A stretch of 64,000 nucleotides of DNA from Chloroflexota bacterium (GTDB lineage Bacteria; Chloroflexota; Anaerolineae; Anaerolineales; Villigracilaceae), in NCBI GenBank assembly GCA_016235445.1, contig JACRLB010000028.1, forward strand, positions 1 through 64,000. The letters run 5' to 3'. The notes beneath the pieces were generated by a model that made no database searches, was not told where the DNA came from, and was given only the letters and a program-made list of their open reading frames with translations. The translations under genes were made by a program, and so were the position numbers. How positions within the stretch are numbered: position 1 is the first letter of the stretch; the number at the start of each line of letters is the position of its first letter. Of this stretch, positions 1 through 7,901 are shown piece after piece.

Positions 1-59
1 TGCCAAACCCGCACCTGATCACCCCTGGCGCAATTACCCTCTGCCTACTTCGCGGTAAA

Positions 60-132
60 AAAGTAGAAATGTCACCGCCCTGCAGGGCGGTGACATTTCT
101 ACTTTGGAATTCAGGTGACATTTCTACTTTGG
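60..132. repeat. 46-bp perfect palindrome plus 19-bp direct repeat, transposon-end-like
   Basis: Positions 60-105 form a perfect 46-bp palindrome centred on GCCCTGCAGGGC, with arms reading AAAGTAGAAATGTCACC. The outward arm GGTGACATTTCTACTTTGG (89-107) recurs as an exact direct copy at 114-132. Repeated short motifs of this kind occur at the ends of IS21- and IS481-like elements, so this may be the right end of an element lying left of the window. No transposase is visible, so the assignment is inference. Confidence 0.5.
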
Positions 133-562
133 GCTAACATAGGCTAAATTCAATTCTCACAGATTTGTAATATTCAGGATTTATGCAGAATGATTTTTTG
201 TCCGCTACTCTTTTTAACGTACGTTACGTGATATTCCGTAGGGGCGACCCGACAAGGCTTAATTGTGTACCCTTCTTATCAGAAAGGGTCACCCCTACTT
301 GCGTAAGGCGAGTTTTTAAAATTCGCGCAGATTGGCGTAGATTAGCGGACTCTTTCAAGGTCTTGCGAAAGTCCTGAATATTATATTCTCAGTAGATCAC
401 GAAAACGTAGTAACGACTTTAGTCGTTTGAGTAAAAAGCGACTAAAGCCGCCACTACGAAACCCTTTCGTGAAGTACTGATTCTTGAAGATTTGTGATAC
501 CTTTTGAGAGTCTCCGCAAGCCTTGCGCGGCTATCCTTCGGAAAATTCGATCAGGAGAAATT
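133..562. repeat. Gene-free region filled with dispersed repeats
   Basis: No convincing gene is seen. 221-313 is a copy of the dispersed element that starts near TACGCGATATTCCGTAGGGGC. Segments at 178-217 and 309-378 (TTTATGCAGAA; GGACTCTTTCAAGGTCTTGCG) recur at 6185-6294. 398-472 is an imperfect inverted repeat (CACGAAA...TTTCGTG) enclosing AACGACTTTAGTCGTT. A ribosome-binding site for the next gene lies at about 552-557. Confidence 0.6.
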
Positions 563-2164
563 ATGAAAACCAACCCCAACAAACTATGGATCCTTGTCTT
601 CGCCCTCGGCTGGCTCTTCGATTTTCTTTTTTGGAAGAAAGCCCCCGGCGTCAACTTCGCCATTTTTGCGATGGCCTGTCTCGCTGTGGCATTCTATCTT
701 TTGATGAGCGATGGGCTTCGCCCGCATCGCGCCAGCCTGGGCCTGTTGCCGCTCTTTGGCTTTTTCGCCGCTGTCACATTCATCCGCGCCGAGCCGATGA
801 CGACATTCCTGGCCTACACCTTCACCCTGCTGACAATGTCCATCCTCGCCTTCACCTACCTCGGCGGACGCTGGTATCTGTACACGATGGTGGATTACAT
901 TGGCAGGTACTTCAGCCTCTTCGGAAGCATGATCGCCCGTCCAATCACATTCATGGCCGACGCCCGCAAGGAACAAAAAGAGGCGGGCATTCAACCATCC
1001 AAACAGAACATCTGGCCTGTGGTGCGCGGCATCATGATTGCACTGCCCATCATTGCCATCTTCGCCTCCCTGCTCGCCTCAGCGGATGTGATCTTCGGCC
1101 AGCGGCTGGATGACTTCATCAAGCTCTTCAATCTCGAAGACCTGCCCGAGTTGATCTTCCGCTTCGTGTACATCGTCATCATTGGCTACGCCCTCGCAGG
1201 TGTCGTCTTGCACGCCTCCACAGAATCGAAAGATGAAAAAATTGGCAGTGAAGAGAAGCCCGCCATCCCCGCATTCCTCGGCTTTATCGAATCTGCAATT
1301 GTGCTGGGCAGTGTGGTCGCGCTCTTCGCCACTTTCGTAACGATCCAATTTCAATATTTCTTCGGCGGCACAGCCAACATCACCGCCGAGGGATATTCCT
1401 ACGCCGACTATGCCCGCAAGGGCTTTGGCGAACTCGTCACCGTGGCGTTCTTCGCCCTGCTCATGCTCCTCACATTAAGCGCCGTCACCAAACGCGAAAC
1501 CGAAACGCAAAGAAAAATCTATTCGGGGCTGGGCGTTACGCTCGTTGCCCTTCTATTGGTCATGCTTGTTTCGGCGTACCAGCGCCTCGGTCTGTACGAA
1601 GCGGCCTACGGCTTCTCGCGCCTGCGAACCTACACCCACGTCTTCCTGATCTGGATCGGCCTGCTCCTCATCGCCACCATCGTTCTGGAAATCCTGCGCA
1701 AGGAAAGAATGTTTGCATTCGCCATGCTCATCGCCTCCTTTGGCTTTGCAATCTCCCTCCCCGTTTTAAATGTGGATGTCTTCATCGTGAATCAAAACAT
1801 CCAACGCGAACTTGACAGCGCGATAAAAGACAGCGTGGATTTGGACGCCCAATACTTCATCGAACTCTCCGACGACGCCATCCCCACCCTCGTCAAAACG
1901 CTTCAGGCTACGGCCACGCCTGATCCCATCCGAGAGAAAGTTGCCGCCGCCCTGGCATGTATCCGCCACCAGCGCGAACAGAATCGCGCCAACCGCATCT
2001 ACTCCTGGCAATCCTTCCACCTCGCCCGCCTCAACGCAGACAGGGCGCTGGCATCCGTAAAGAAAGACCTGGCGGGGTTCATCGTTGACGACAGCATATA
2101 CCCCACCACGATCACAACTCCATCAGATGAAGAGTTTCCGTGTTCGGAATATTATTATGATTAA
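563..2164 (+). CDS. DUF4173 (DUF4153-like) polytopic membrane protein
   Basis: A 533-residue integral membrane protein with about ten or more hydrophobic segments. The central stretch with RLGLYEAAYGFSRLR followed by a membrane helix matches the hallmark of the DUF4173 family, whose biochemical role is unknown. The C-terminal part (about residues 420-533) is hydrophilic with charged and Cys-containing segments and is probably outside the bilayer. The start at 563 is chosen because CAGGAG lies just upstream; a longer in-frame ORF begins at 494 but lacks a ribosome-binding site. It is monocistronic, with a repeat element downstream. Confidence 0.75.
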   Translation: MKTNPNKLWILVFALGWLFDFLFWKKAPGVNFAIFAMACLAVAFYLLMSDGLRPHRASLGLLPLFGFFAAVTFIRAEPMTTFLAYTFTLLTMSILAFTYLGGRWYLYTMVDYIGRYFSLFGSMIARPITFMADARKEQKEAGIQPSKQNIWPVVRGIMIALPIIAIFASLLASADVIFGQRLDDFIKLFNLEDLPELIFRFVYIVIIGYALAGVVLHASTESKDEKIGSEEKPAIPAFLGFIESAIVLGSVVALFATFVTIQFQYFFGGTANITAEGYSYADYARKGFGELVTVAFFALLMLLTLSAVTKRETETQRKIYSGLGVTLVALLLVMLVSAYQRLGLYEAAYGFSRLRTYTHVFLIWIGLLLIATIVLEILRKERMFAFAMLIASFGFAISLPVLNVDVFIVNQNIQRELDSAIKDSVDLDAQYFIELSDDAIPTLVKTLQATATPDPIREKVAAALACIRHQREQNRANRIYSWQSFHLARLNADRALASVKKDLAGFIVDDSIYPTTITTPSDEEFPCSEYYYD

Positions 2165-2170
2165 TTGACA

Positions 2171-2263
2171 TACCTTACGCGATATTTCGTAGGGGCGACC
2201 CGACAAGGCTTAACCGTACATCAGTCTTGCAAGAAAAGGTCGCCCCTACTGCGTAAGATGAGT
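2171..2263. repeat. Dispersed GTAGGGGC element, short copy
   Basis: It begins TACCTTACGCGATATTTCG, continues GTAGGGGCGACCCG, and ends CGCCCCTACTGCGTAAGATGAGT, so the ends are inverted repeats of each other. Its relatives are at 221-313, 14781-14983, 20018-20185 and 30147-30321. Confidence 0.75.
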
Positions 2264-2341
2264 AATTGAGTCTCATGTAAGAACCACCCGCCATTGACAG
2301 TCTATTCATCATTCATCATTCATCATTCCCAAGGACTCCCA

Positions 2342-2953
2342 ATGGATTTCAAACTAACCATCTTCTCCGATTACATCTGACCGTGGTGCTATGTCGGCCA
2401 GGGTGTGGTCGACCAACTGAAAGCTGAATACAACGTGGATGTGGAATGGCGTCCGTATTATCTGCGCCCCGATACTCCCCCCGAAGGCATGGACCTGCCC
2501 GATTACATTTTGCGCGCCCGCGCCAACGGCTCGGAAGAAAGACTACAAAGCATTGCGGCCATGCACGGCATGGAGTTCCAATCCACCCAGCGGATTTACA
2601 ACACACGCCTCGCTCACGAAGCCACCGAATATGCCCGCGAGCATGGCAGGGCAAACGAATTCCACAAGGTCGTCTTTCGCAAAGTCTACGCCGAGGGAGG
2701 GGATACCGGCAAATGGGAAGTCCTCCGCGCCGCCGCCGAAGAAGTTGGGCTGGACGCCGATGACATGCAATCTGTTGTGGATGGCGGCAAGTACACCGCC
2801 CAGGTTGCAGAACAAGTCCGCTGGGCACAACGGATCGGCGTCACAGGCATCCCAACCTATGTGATCAATGACCGCTACGCCATCGTCGGCGCACAGCCTT
2901 ACGAGGCGTTCAAGAATGCGTTGGCGCAGATCAAAAAAGTACCGCAAGATTAA
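2342..2953 (+). CDS. DsbA/FrnE-like thiol oxidoreductase, probable selenoprotein (UGA at 2378-2380 read as Sec)
   Basis: From ATG 2342 (AAGGA at about 2331-2335) the frame reads MDFKLTIFSDYI-UGA-PWCYVGQ and then stays open to TAA 2951-2953, 203 codons in all. DsbA-family FrnE-like proteins have CPWC at exactly this place, after the first beta strand, so the UGA sits on the first catalytic Cys. The rest is a normal FrnE-type thioredoxin fold with a helical insert and the cis-Pro loop TGIPTYVI near residue 178. An 8-bp hairpin with a G-rich loop begins 12 bases after the UGA, as expected for a bacterial SECIS. The likely role is redox catalysis or disulfide isomerisation. If UGA were a stop, only a 12-residue peptide plus an unstarted remnant would remain; a point mutation or sequencing error is the main alternative. 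Confidence 0.75.
2381..2413 (+). promoter_or_regulatory. Predicted bacterial SECIS element
   Basis: Immediately after UGA 2378-2380, bases 2393-2400 (GUCGGCCA) pair with 2406-2413 (UGGUCGAC), with one G-U wobble, leaving the apical loop GGGUG at 2401-2405. The loop starts 20 nt after the UGA and opens with GG. Published bacterial SECIS models ask for an apical loop about 16-37 nt downstream with G in the first two loop positions, so the fit is good. No selA or selB is in the window. Confidence 0.7.
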
Positions 2954-2964
2954 TCTTGCGGTAC
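2939..2964. repeat. Palindrome shared by the 3' ends of two convergent genes
   Basis: A 26-bp perfect palindrome (left arm GTACCGCAAGATT) spans both stop codons. It encodes Val-Pro-Gln-Asp-stop on each strand, so both proteins end in VPQD. There is no T-run, so terminator function is uncertain. Confidence 0.8.
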
Positions 2965-3765
2965 TTCCACCGCCACCTCGATAATTCGATCCAGCCGAAA
3001 CGTGCGTTCCGCCTCGCGGGTGTGGCAGTAGGCTTGCAGGTAGATGTAATCGGCCAGGCCGATCACATCTTTGGGGGAAATCCAGCGTTCAGATGTCTCG
3101 CCGTCTTTATCCATATATTTGATGAACAAACGCCTGCCGCTGTTGATGGCTTCACTGAGTTCGGTGGGCAGGTACACACCTTCTTCGGGCCAGGCAGGAG
3201 AGTTATAGATTCCAACGAAATCATCCAGCGGCTTGTTCATGGGTTTGAGCGAGTCCATCATGGCAAAGAAGAGATTTTTCACAGTGATGGCATCTGCAAG
3301 TGCGCGTGAGCCTTGCATATTGGATGAAACGTGAAAATCCTCCGCCAGATGATGCAGGCTGTAGGATGGCAGTTCGTAAAAATCGCGAGCCAGCAAAAGG
3401 GTGTCAATCAAGTTGGGAATTTCGACGATTCGTTCCAATTTACGGAACTCATTATCGAGGAATTGAATATCGAATTTGGCATTGTGACAGACAACCACCG
3501 CCTCTTTCAACAACGCCTCAAGCTGGTCGGCCACTTCTGCAAACTTCGGCACAGCAGACAGTTTCGATTCGTCCAGTCCGTTGATGTGAACTGCCGAGGG
3601 TGAAAGAGTCCGCTCGGGGTTGATGAGCAGGTCAAAGGTCGATTTGATGCGTTTGCCTTCGGTGAGGACAATGGCAATCTGGCAGATTCGATCTCCAAAC
3701 CAGGGGGAAAGGCCGGTGGTTTCGATATCCAAAAAAGCAAAGCGGGCATTGGCGATGTTAAACAT
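2950..3765 (-). CDS. DnaQ-like 3'-5' exonuclease fused to a WYL domain
   Basis: 271 residues. Residues 8-170 are a DEDD exonuclease domain: ExoI motif DIETTG (13-18), ExoII HNAKFD (94-99) and an ExoIII region with D158. In DEDDh enzymes the third motif is HxxxxD; here the expected His is Ser153 (SRALAD), so catalysis may be altered or lost. Residues about 200-268 match a WYL domain (IKYMDKDG, RWISPKDVIG, RLDRI), a ligand-sensing module usually found in transcriptional regulators. This suggests a nuclease controlled by, or reporting on, nucleic acid ligands. The gene is convergent with the selenoprotein gene and overlaps its stop. Start: ATG 3765. Confidence 0.8.
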   Translation of the reverse strand: MFNIANARFAFLDIETTGLSPWFGDRICQIAIVLTEGKRIKSTFDLLINPERTLSPSAVHINGLDESKLSAVPKFAEVADQLEALLKEAVVVCHNAKFDIQFLDNEFRKLERIVEIPNLIDTLLLARDFYELPSYSLHHLAEDFHVSSNMQGSRALADAITVKNLFFAMMDSLKPMNKPLDDFVGIYNSPAWPEEGVYLPTELSEAINSGRRLFIKYMDKDGETSERWISPKDVIGLADYIYLQAYCHTREAERTFRLDRIIEVAVEVPQD

Positions 3766-3978
3766 AATTGGAGAGCCCCAATCTTACCGTATTTTTACAA
3801 AGCATCGTATGATTATGCAGGTGATTTTTTGTCACCCTGCAATTTCATATTTCAAAAGTGCAAGCAAATTCCCCTGGTTGTGCAACCCCTTTGGGCGTAC
3901 ATTTACCACTATGGTATTGAGTAAACAAATAACGCCCGTCGTTTTGAAAATAATACAATCGGTTATAACAAGGAAAAT
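3766..3978. other. Intergenic spacer between divergent genes
   Basis: About 210 bases with no recognisable gene. It must hold the promoters of the exonuclease gene (leftward) and the TolB-like lipoprotein (rightward). AAGGAAAAT at 3970-3978 is the ribosome-binding site of the latter. A TACAAT hexamer at about 3953 could be a -10 element, but no good -35 is seen. Confidence 0.35.
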
Positions 3979-5082
3979 ATGAAAATCCATTTCAACAAAA
4001 CAATGATCATGATCGGCCTTGTTGCAACCACGCTGGCCGCCTGTGGCGCAACCAACGGCAACTCTCTCGTGGGCGTTGCAGGCCAGCCCACAGAAACATC
4101 CACTTCATCGGCGGCGGCCGAACCCTCAGCCTTGCCGCCCATCCCTCCCATCCCTGAATCAGCCGGCCACATTATTTTTATCTCCGACAGGGACGGGCAG
4201 AAGAGTCTTTACATCACCAGCCCCAACGGCACAGACCAAACCCGCGTCACTGAAATTATTTCCGAAAGCCCGCGCATTTCACCGGATGGGACCCGCATCG
4301 CCTTCGTCTCCAACGCCAATGGCAACGCCGATATTTATGTGCTCGAGATCGCGAGCGGCAGTGTCACCCGCATCACCGACGCGCTCGAAAAAGACGCCTC
4401 GCCATCGTGGTCTCCTGACGGAACCAGAATCGCCTTCGAATCATTCAGGGATGGAAACTTCGAGATTTACATCGTCAACGCAGACGGCTCCAACCCCATC
4501 CGCCTCACCACCGACCCCGCAGGCGACAGCAACCCCATCTGGTCACCCGTTGCGGATGAAATCATCTTCGTCAGCAACCGTTTTGGAAATGCCGATCTCT
4601 TCCTTTTGACGCCCAGCGGAAACGTCTCCACCCTGACGACAAACACCGCCCCCGACTCCGCCCCGGCCTGGTCCCCCGACGGGAGCATGATCGCGTACAA
4701 GGCATTTTCCGGCAAACTCTCCAACCTGTGCCTGATCGGCCGCGACGGGCTGAACCAACGCTGTGTCACCAGCGCGCCTTCCGATTATGGCTCGCCTGTC
4801 TGGTCGCCGGATAACTTGTCGCTGGCTGTGAATGCAAAGCAAAACGCAGGGTATGGCATCACCATCTTCAACGTTCAGGATGACTCCACGATCCAGCTAT
4901 TCTCGGCAGGCATCGACCCACGCGGCGACCCGGCCTGGTCGCCGGAGGGATTGCGGCTGGTGATCCAGGCCCAATACGAAGGCAATATGGAATTATTCGT
5001 TATTCTCGTCTCTGCCAATGCATTCACCCGCTTCACTTCGATTAATGCCTACGATGGCGAACCAATATGGGGAAGGCAGTAA
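3979..5082 (+). CDS. TolB-like beta-propeller lipoprotein
   Basis: 367 residues. The signal peptide ends in lipobox LAAC (Cys22), followed by a short Ser/Thr/Ala-rich linker. Residues about 55-367 are six or so PD40/TolB repeats with recurring SPDGTRIAF and DIYV-type strands (for example SWSPDGTRIAFES), giving a beta-propeller exposed on the outside of the membrane. Such proteins bind partners or ligands; nothing visible suggests an enzyme. The start is supported by AAGGAAAAT upstream. Confidence 0.8.
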   Translation: MKIHFNKTMIMIGLVATTLAACGATNGNSLVGVAGQPTETSTSSAAAEPSALPPIPPIPESAGHIIFISDRDGQKSLYITSPNGTDQTRVTEIISESPRISPDGTRIAFVSNANGNADIYVLEIASGSVTRITDALEKDASPSWSPDGTRIAFESFRDGNFEIYIVNADGSNPIRLTTDPAGDSNPIWSPVADEIIFVSNRFGNADLFLLTPSGNVSTLTTNTAPDSAPAWSPDGSMIAYKAFSGKLSNLCLIGRDGLNQRCVTSAPSDYGSPVWSPDNLSLAVNAKQNAGYGITIFNVQDDSTIQLFSAGIDPRGDPAWSPEGLRLVIQAQYEGNMELFVILVSANAFTRFTSINAYDGEPIWGRQ

Positions 5083-5212
5083 ATGATTCACGGATGTTAC
5101 GCGCTCGCGCTCGTACCGCATCCCTTCGGCAGGCTCAGGGCAGGCTTTCACGTTGCGCGTGATTTGGAGGTGCAATTGCCTCTTGCAAGATAAATCTTGC
5201 AGTACCAAAACC
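5083..5212. repeat. Intergenic repeat-like segment
   Basis: It contains the widespread motif CCTTCGGCAGGCTCAGGGC and a short palindrome TGCAAGATAAATCTTGCA at about 5183-5201. No gene is seen. Confidence 0.4.
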
Positions 5213-5252
5213 GAATCAAAAAGAGTCATCGCGTGATGACTCTTTTTGATTC
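5213..5252. terminator. Bidirectional terminator hairpin
   Basis: 18-bp perfect stem (arm GAATCAAAAAGAGTCATC) with a GCGT loop. A-rich and T-rich stem ends serve both strands between the convergent lipoprotein genes. Confidence 0.8.
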
Positions 5253-5265
5253 AAAGTTGAGTACG

Positions 5266-6051
5266 TTACCGCCAGATGAAGTTCAAATCCTCGGTGGGTT
5301 TGTTGCCCCAATAACTGGGGTTGGGGGCAAGGGTCAGGCCGTTATCCGTCCATGCAGAGACGATGTAGGGGCCGCTTGAAATGATGACGCTGTCACGCGC
5401 GCCGTACCCTGCCGAAGCCAGGGCAGTTGGATTCAGAATGGCAAATGCCGGGTCGGCGAGGCCCGTTAACAGGTCCGGCATGGGGCGGTTGAGGTGGATC
5501 AAAACGGTGTTGACATCCACCTTTTGAATTCCATCCACTGTGGATTTGGCGCGGTCACTGGCATCCTTCTCGCCGTGGAAGCCCAGGAAGGTGCGTTCCC
5601 AGGCGGTAAAGTCTCCATTTCCATGCAAGGGATGTTGCGGGTCAAACCAGCGGTTGAAGTTATCCACGATCACATCCGGGGTGATGGGCGTGCCGTCGCT
5701 AAAAACGGCTATCGAACGGAGGGTGAAAATATAATCCAATTGGTCATCTGAAATCACCCATGATTCAGCCAGGGCTGGCTGGGGCGCGCCGCTTTCATCC
5801 AAACGAACCAGGCCTTCGTAGAGATACTGGGAGATCATCGCTGAATCGGCATCCTGCGCGAGGGCGGGGTCAAGATTAATGTCCGCACTGATTTGCATTG
5901 CGGGTTCTTCACTTTGGGCAGGCGTGGCGGTGGCGGATTCCTCGGTGGCAAGCGGCGACTCGGTTGCCAGGGGTGTGCTCTCTGGCTGACACCCCGTCAA
6001 CAGGACCAGAAAGGCTGATAATAAAAAATGGGTGAATGCTCTAGTTTTCAT
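5266..6051 (-). CDS. Half-length family 5 (peptide/nickel-type) solute-binding lipoprotein
   Basis: 261 residues. The signal peptide has lipobox LTGC (Cys21), then a Thr/Ser/Glu-rich linker. From residue about 50 it matches the N-terminal lobe of SBP family 5: YLYEGLVRLDE, LAESW, FSDGTPITPDVI, SSGPYIV, and it stops at NPSYWG. Complete members are about 500-600 residues with a second lobe, which is absent; TAA at 5266 ends the frame and a terminator hairpin follows. It is either a truncated relic or a domesticated single-lobe binding protein. No permease genes adjoin. AAGGAAA lies upstream of the ATG. Confidence 0.7.
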   Translation of the reverse strand: MKTRAFTHFLLSAFLVLLTGCQPESTPLATESPLATEESATATPAQSEEPAMQISADINLDPALAQDADSAMISQYLYEGLVRLDESGAPQPALAESWVISDDQLDYIFTLRSIAVFSDGTPITPDVIVDNFNRWFDPQHPLHGNGDFTAWERTFLGFHGEKDASDRAKSTVDGIQKVDVNTVLIHLNRPMPDLLTGLADPAFAILNPTALASAGYGARDSVIISSGPYIVSAWTDNGLTLAPNPSYWGNKPTEDLNFIWR

Positions 6052-6294
6052 AGTTTATAAATTTCCTTATTTTCACGGTTAACCATGATCTTTATTCTAG
6101 TCCAAATTATTTAATTCAGGGATTCGAAATTCGGTATATCGCGACCCTTTTTCGTCAAAATGCTCCACTAATATTATGGATTAGGATTTATGCAGAACGC
6201 TTTTTTGTCCGCTAATCCGCGCGAATTTTTAAAAAGATTAGCGTGGATTCGTGGAGAGTAATGGACTCTTTCAAGGTCTTGCGTAAGTTCTGGC
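6052..6294. repeat. Intergenic region with a copy of the 178-378 repeat
   Basis: 6185-6294 shares TTTATGCAGAACGC, TTTTTTGTCCGCTA and GGACTCTTTCAAGGTCTTGCG with 178-378, along with a GATTAGCGTGGATTCGTGG-type segment. No gene is visible. Confidence 0.6.
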
Positions 6295-7674
6295 TTACAT
6301 TCTCATTGCCATCGGAAGCGTAAAGAGAATTACATTCATCACAGTGAGGACAACCATCAACACTGCGTAAGGGACAAAGGTTCCCCAAACACTGCCATTA
6401 GCATTGTTCATTTTTGCGATGCGGTAGGCAACATAAAGCGAGCCGATGAAGCCAAGCGCGAGCAAACCAAATTGCAGAAACTGAATGGTTGTCATATCGA
6501 GAATGGCAGGGGAAGCGCCGTGGAATTCCATGCCGAATAATCCCATCGCCGTATAGTAAATGGACTTGCCTTCCGCCAGCAAATGGAACAGGTTGTGGGC
6601 GATATGACCCGCCATGTCCAATGCAATGATGGCATACCCGAAGCGGGCGAAGTTTTCCACAAGAGAGATTTTGTTGAATTTGCCTGCTACCCATGAAGTG
6701 AAGCCGAGCAAAGCCACAGGAATGGCGAGCGCAATCGCAAAAGTAACACTGAAGGTGACTGCGTAATTGGTGGTGCCGGTAACATGCTCCAGCCATTTCA
6801 ACATGCCGCCCCACACTTCGAGCATGGTTATATTCTGTACGAACACGATGCCCATAATGACCGCTGAAAGGAAGGCCTCTTCGATCTTGGGCTTGCGGAT
6901 GAACCATAATTCTTTTGTGGGCGGGCGCACGGTTAATTGAATGGAGTTGTTCGGACAGCCCTTGATACATTCCGCGCAGAGCACACAGTTGGCGCTGGAG
7001 GTCATGGTCTTGGGAAATTCAAACAATGGACACGGTGCAGATTGATCGGTTCCTTTATAGCAGGCCGCGATGGTGCATGTTGCGCAAATCTCAGGTGTTC
7101 CACGCAAACTCAACATGCCGTTGCGGGCGTAGTTTCCAGATAACCCGCCGAGAAAACAAACATAGCGGCAGAAAGTGCGGCGTTCATAAAACGCGCCCGA
7201 AACGATAACACCCGTTGTGAGGGTCAACATCAGAACGCCAGAACCAAGTGGGTTTTCAACCACGCCCCAGACATGATCGCTCCAGGTGATGAAGATGAAC
7301 AGCGCATCGATGATCCAGATGCCGTATTTTTTCAGGAATTTTGGCACAGGACGATTGTTGCCGACAAAGTTTTGGACAAGGTCATTGATCTTTGCAAACG
7401 GACAAATGGCGCACCAAAAGCGGCCCAAAAACAGGAAGATGATCGGGATCAGAGGCCACCACAACACCCACGTCAGCGCCGTGCCAAAGTTGTCGTGCGC
7501 GGCTTCGGGACCTAAAATTAGCTGGAACATGATGACCATGAAAATGAGCAGTGTCGGCCATTGAATGATGCCAGGAAACCAGCGACTGCGCAGGAAACGG
7601 TTAATCCATTTGTTATCGAGCAGGTTGCCGCCATTGAGCAGGGATGTATTTTTCGTGTTCATCGGAGTTGCCAT
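6295..7674 (-). CDS. NapH/NosR-like 4Fe-4S polyferredoxin membrane protein
   Basis: 459 residues from ATG 7674 (GAGGAAT 8 nt upstream; the longer in-frame start at 7734 lacks a site). Several transmembrane helices surround a cysteine-rich core: WCAICP and CRYVC motifs after helices, a CATC...CYKG...CP cluster, and a classic ferredoxin motif CVLCAECIKGCP. The C-terminal half has five or six more helices. Related membrane iron-sulfur proteins pass electrons across or into the membrane (nitrate and nitrous oxide reductase maturation, CcoG-like). The specific partner is unknown; the neighbouring FixH/YtkA-like protein and multicopper oxidase point to copper or respiratory redox work. Confidence 0.75.
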   Translation of the reverse strand: MATPMNTKNTSLLNGGNLLDNKWINRFLRSRWFPGIIQWPTLLIFMVIMFQLILGPEAAHDNFGTALTWVLWWPLIPIIFLFLGRFWCAICPFAKINDLVQNFVGNNRPVPKFLKKYGIWIIDALFIFITWSDHVWGVVENPLGSGVLMLTLTTGVIVSGAFYERRTFCRYVCFLGGLSGNYARNGMLSLRGTPEICATCTIAACYKGTDQSAPCPLFEFPKTMTSSANCVLCAECIKGCPNNSIQLTVRPPTKELWFIRKPKIEEAFLSAVIMGIVFVQNITMLEVWGGMLKWLEHVTGTTNYAVTFSVTFAIALAIPVALLGFTSWVAGKFNKISLVENFARFGYAIIALDMAGHIAHNLFHLLAEGKSIYYTAMGLFGMEFHGASPAILDMTTIQFLQFGLLALGFIGSLYVAYRIAKMNNANGSVWGTFVPYAVLMVVLTVMNVILFTLPMAMRM

Positions 7675-7901
7675 GGGTATATTCCTCAAAAAAGTAGTAA
7701 CGACCATGCCCTGTGGGTCAGTCGTTCGTATCATCTCAATAAAACAAGGTATTTATGCACCGTCTCGACACTTGCGCCGCACGCCAGTGCGGTGAGGTCT
7801 GCCCAAATTTGTAGAAACCTTCGGGACCGCTTCCCCTGATTATTGAGAAGATACAGTTGTTCGGTAAAAGCGATAAAGCCGCCACTACAGAAACCTAAAA
7901 T
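7675..7901. repeat. Intergenic repeat fragments
   Basis: It contains GTAGTAACGACCATGCCCTG (about 7693-7712, also seen in modified form inside the kinase gene at 9209-9269), CGTCTCGACACTTGCGCCGC (also at 20270 in reverse and at 24915), and AAGCCGCCACTACAGAAAC (compare 445-465). No gene is seen. Confidence 0.5.

Noticed and set aside
60..132. Left-edge palindrome as a CRISPR repeat
   Set aside because: Only two direct copies with a 6-bp gap; transposon-end structure fits better.
183..377. 64-codon ORF near the left edge
   Set aside because: It lies wholly in dispersed repeats, has no ribosome-binding site and no domain.
584..994. Long antisense ORFs within the DUF4173 gene and other large genes
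   Set aside because: They mirror the codon bias of the real genes on the other strand and show no recognisable domain or start signal.
2305..2332. CATTCATCATTCATC tandem units as a possible CRISPR fragment
   Set aside because: Units are too short, have no spacers and no cas genes are nearby.
2405..2953. Thiol oxidoreductase starting at GTG 2405
   Set aside because: It would lose the first beta strand and the CxxC motif; the upstream ATG with UGA read-through explains the sequence better.
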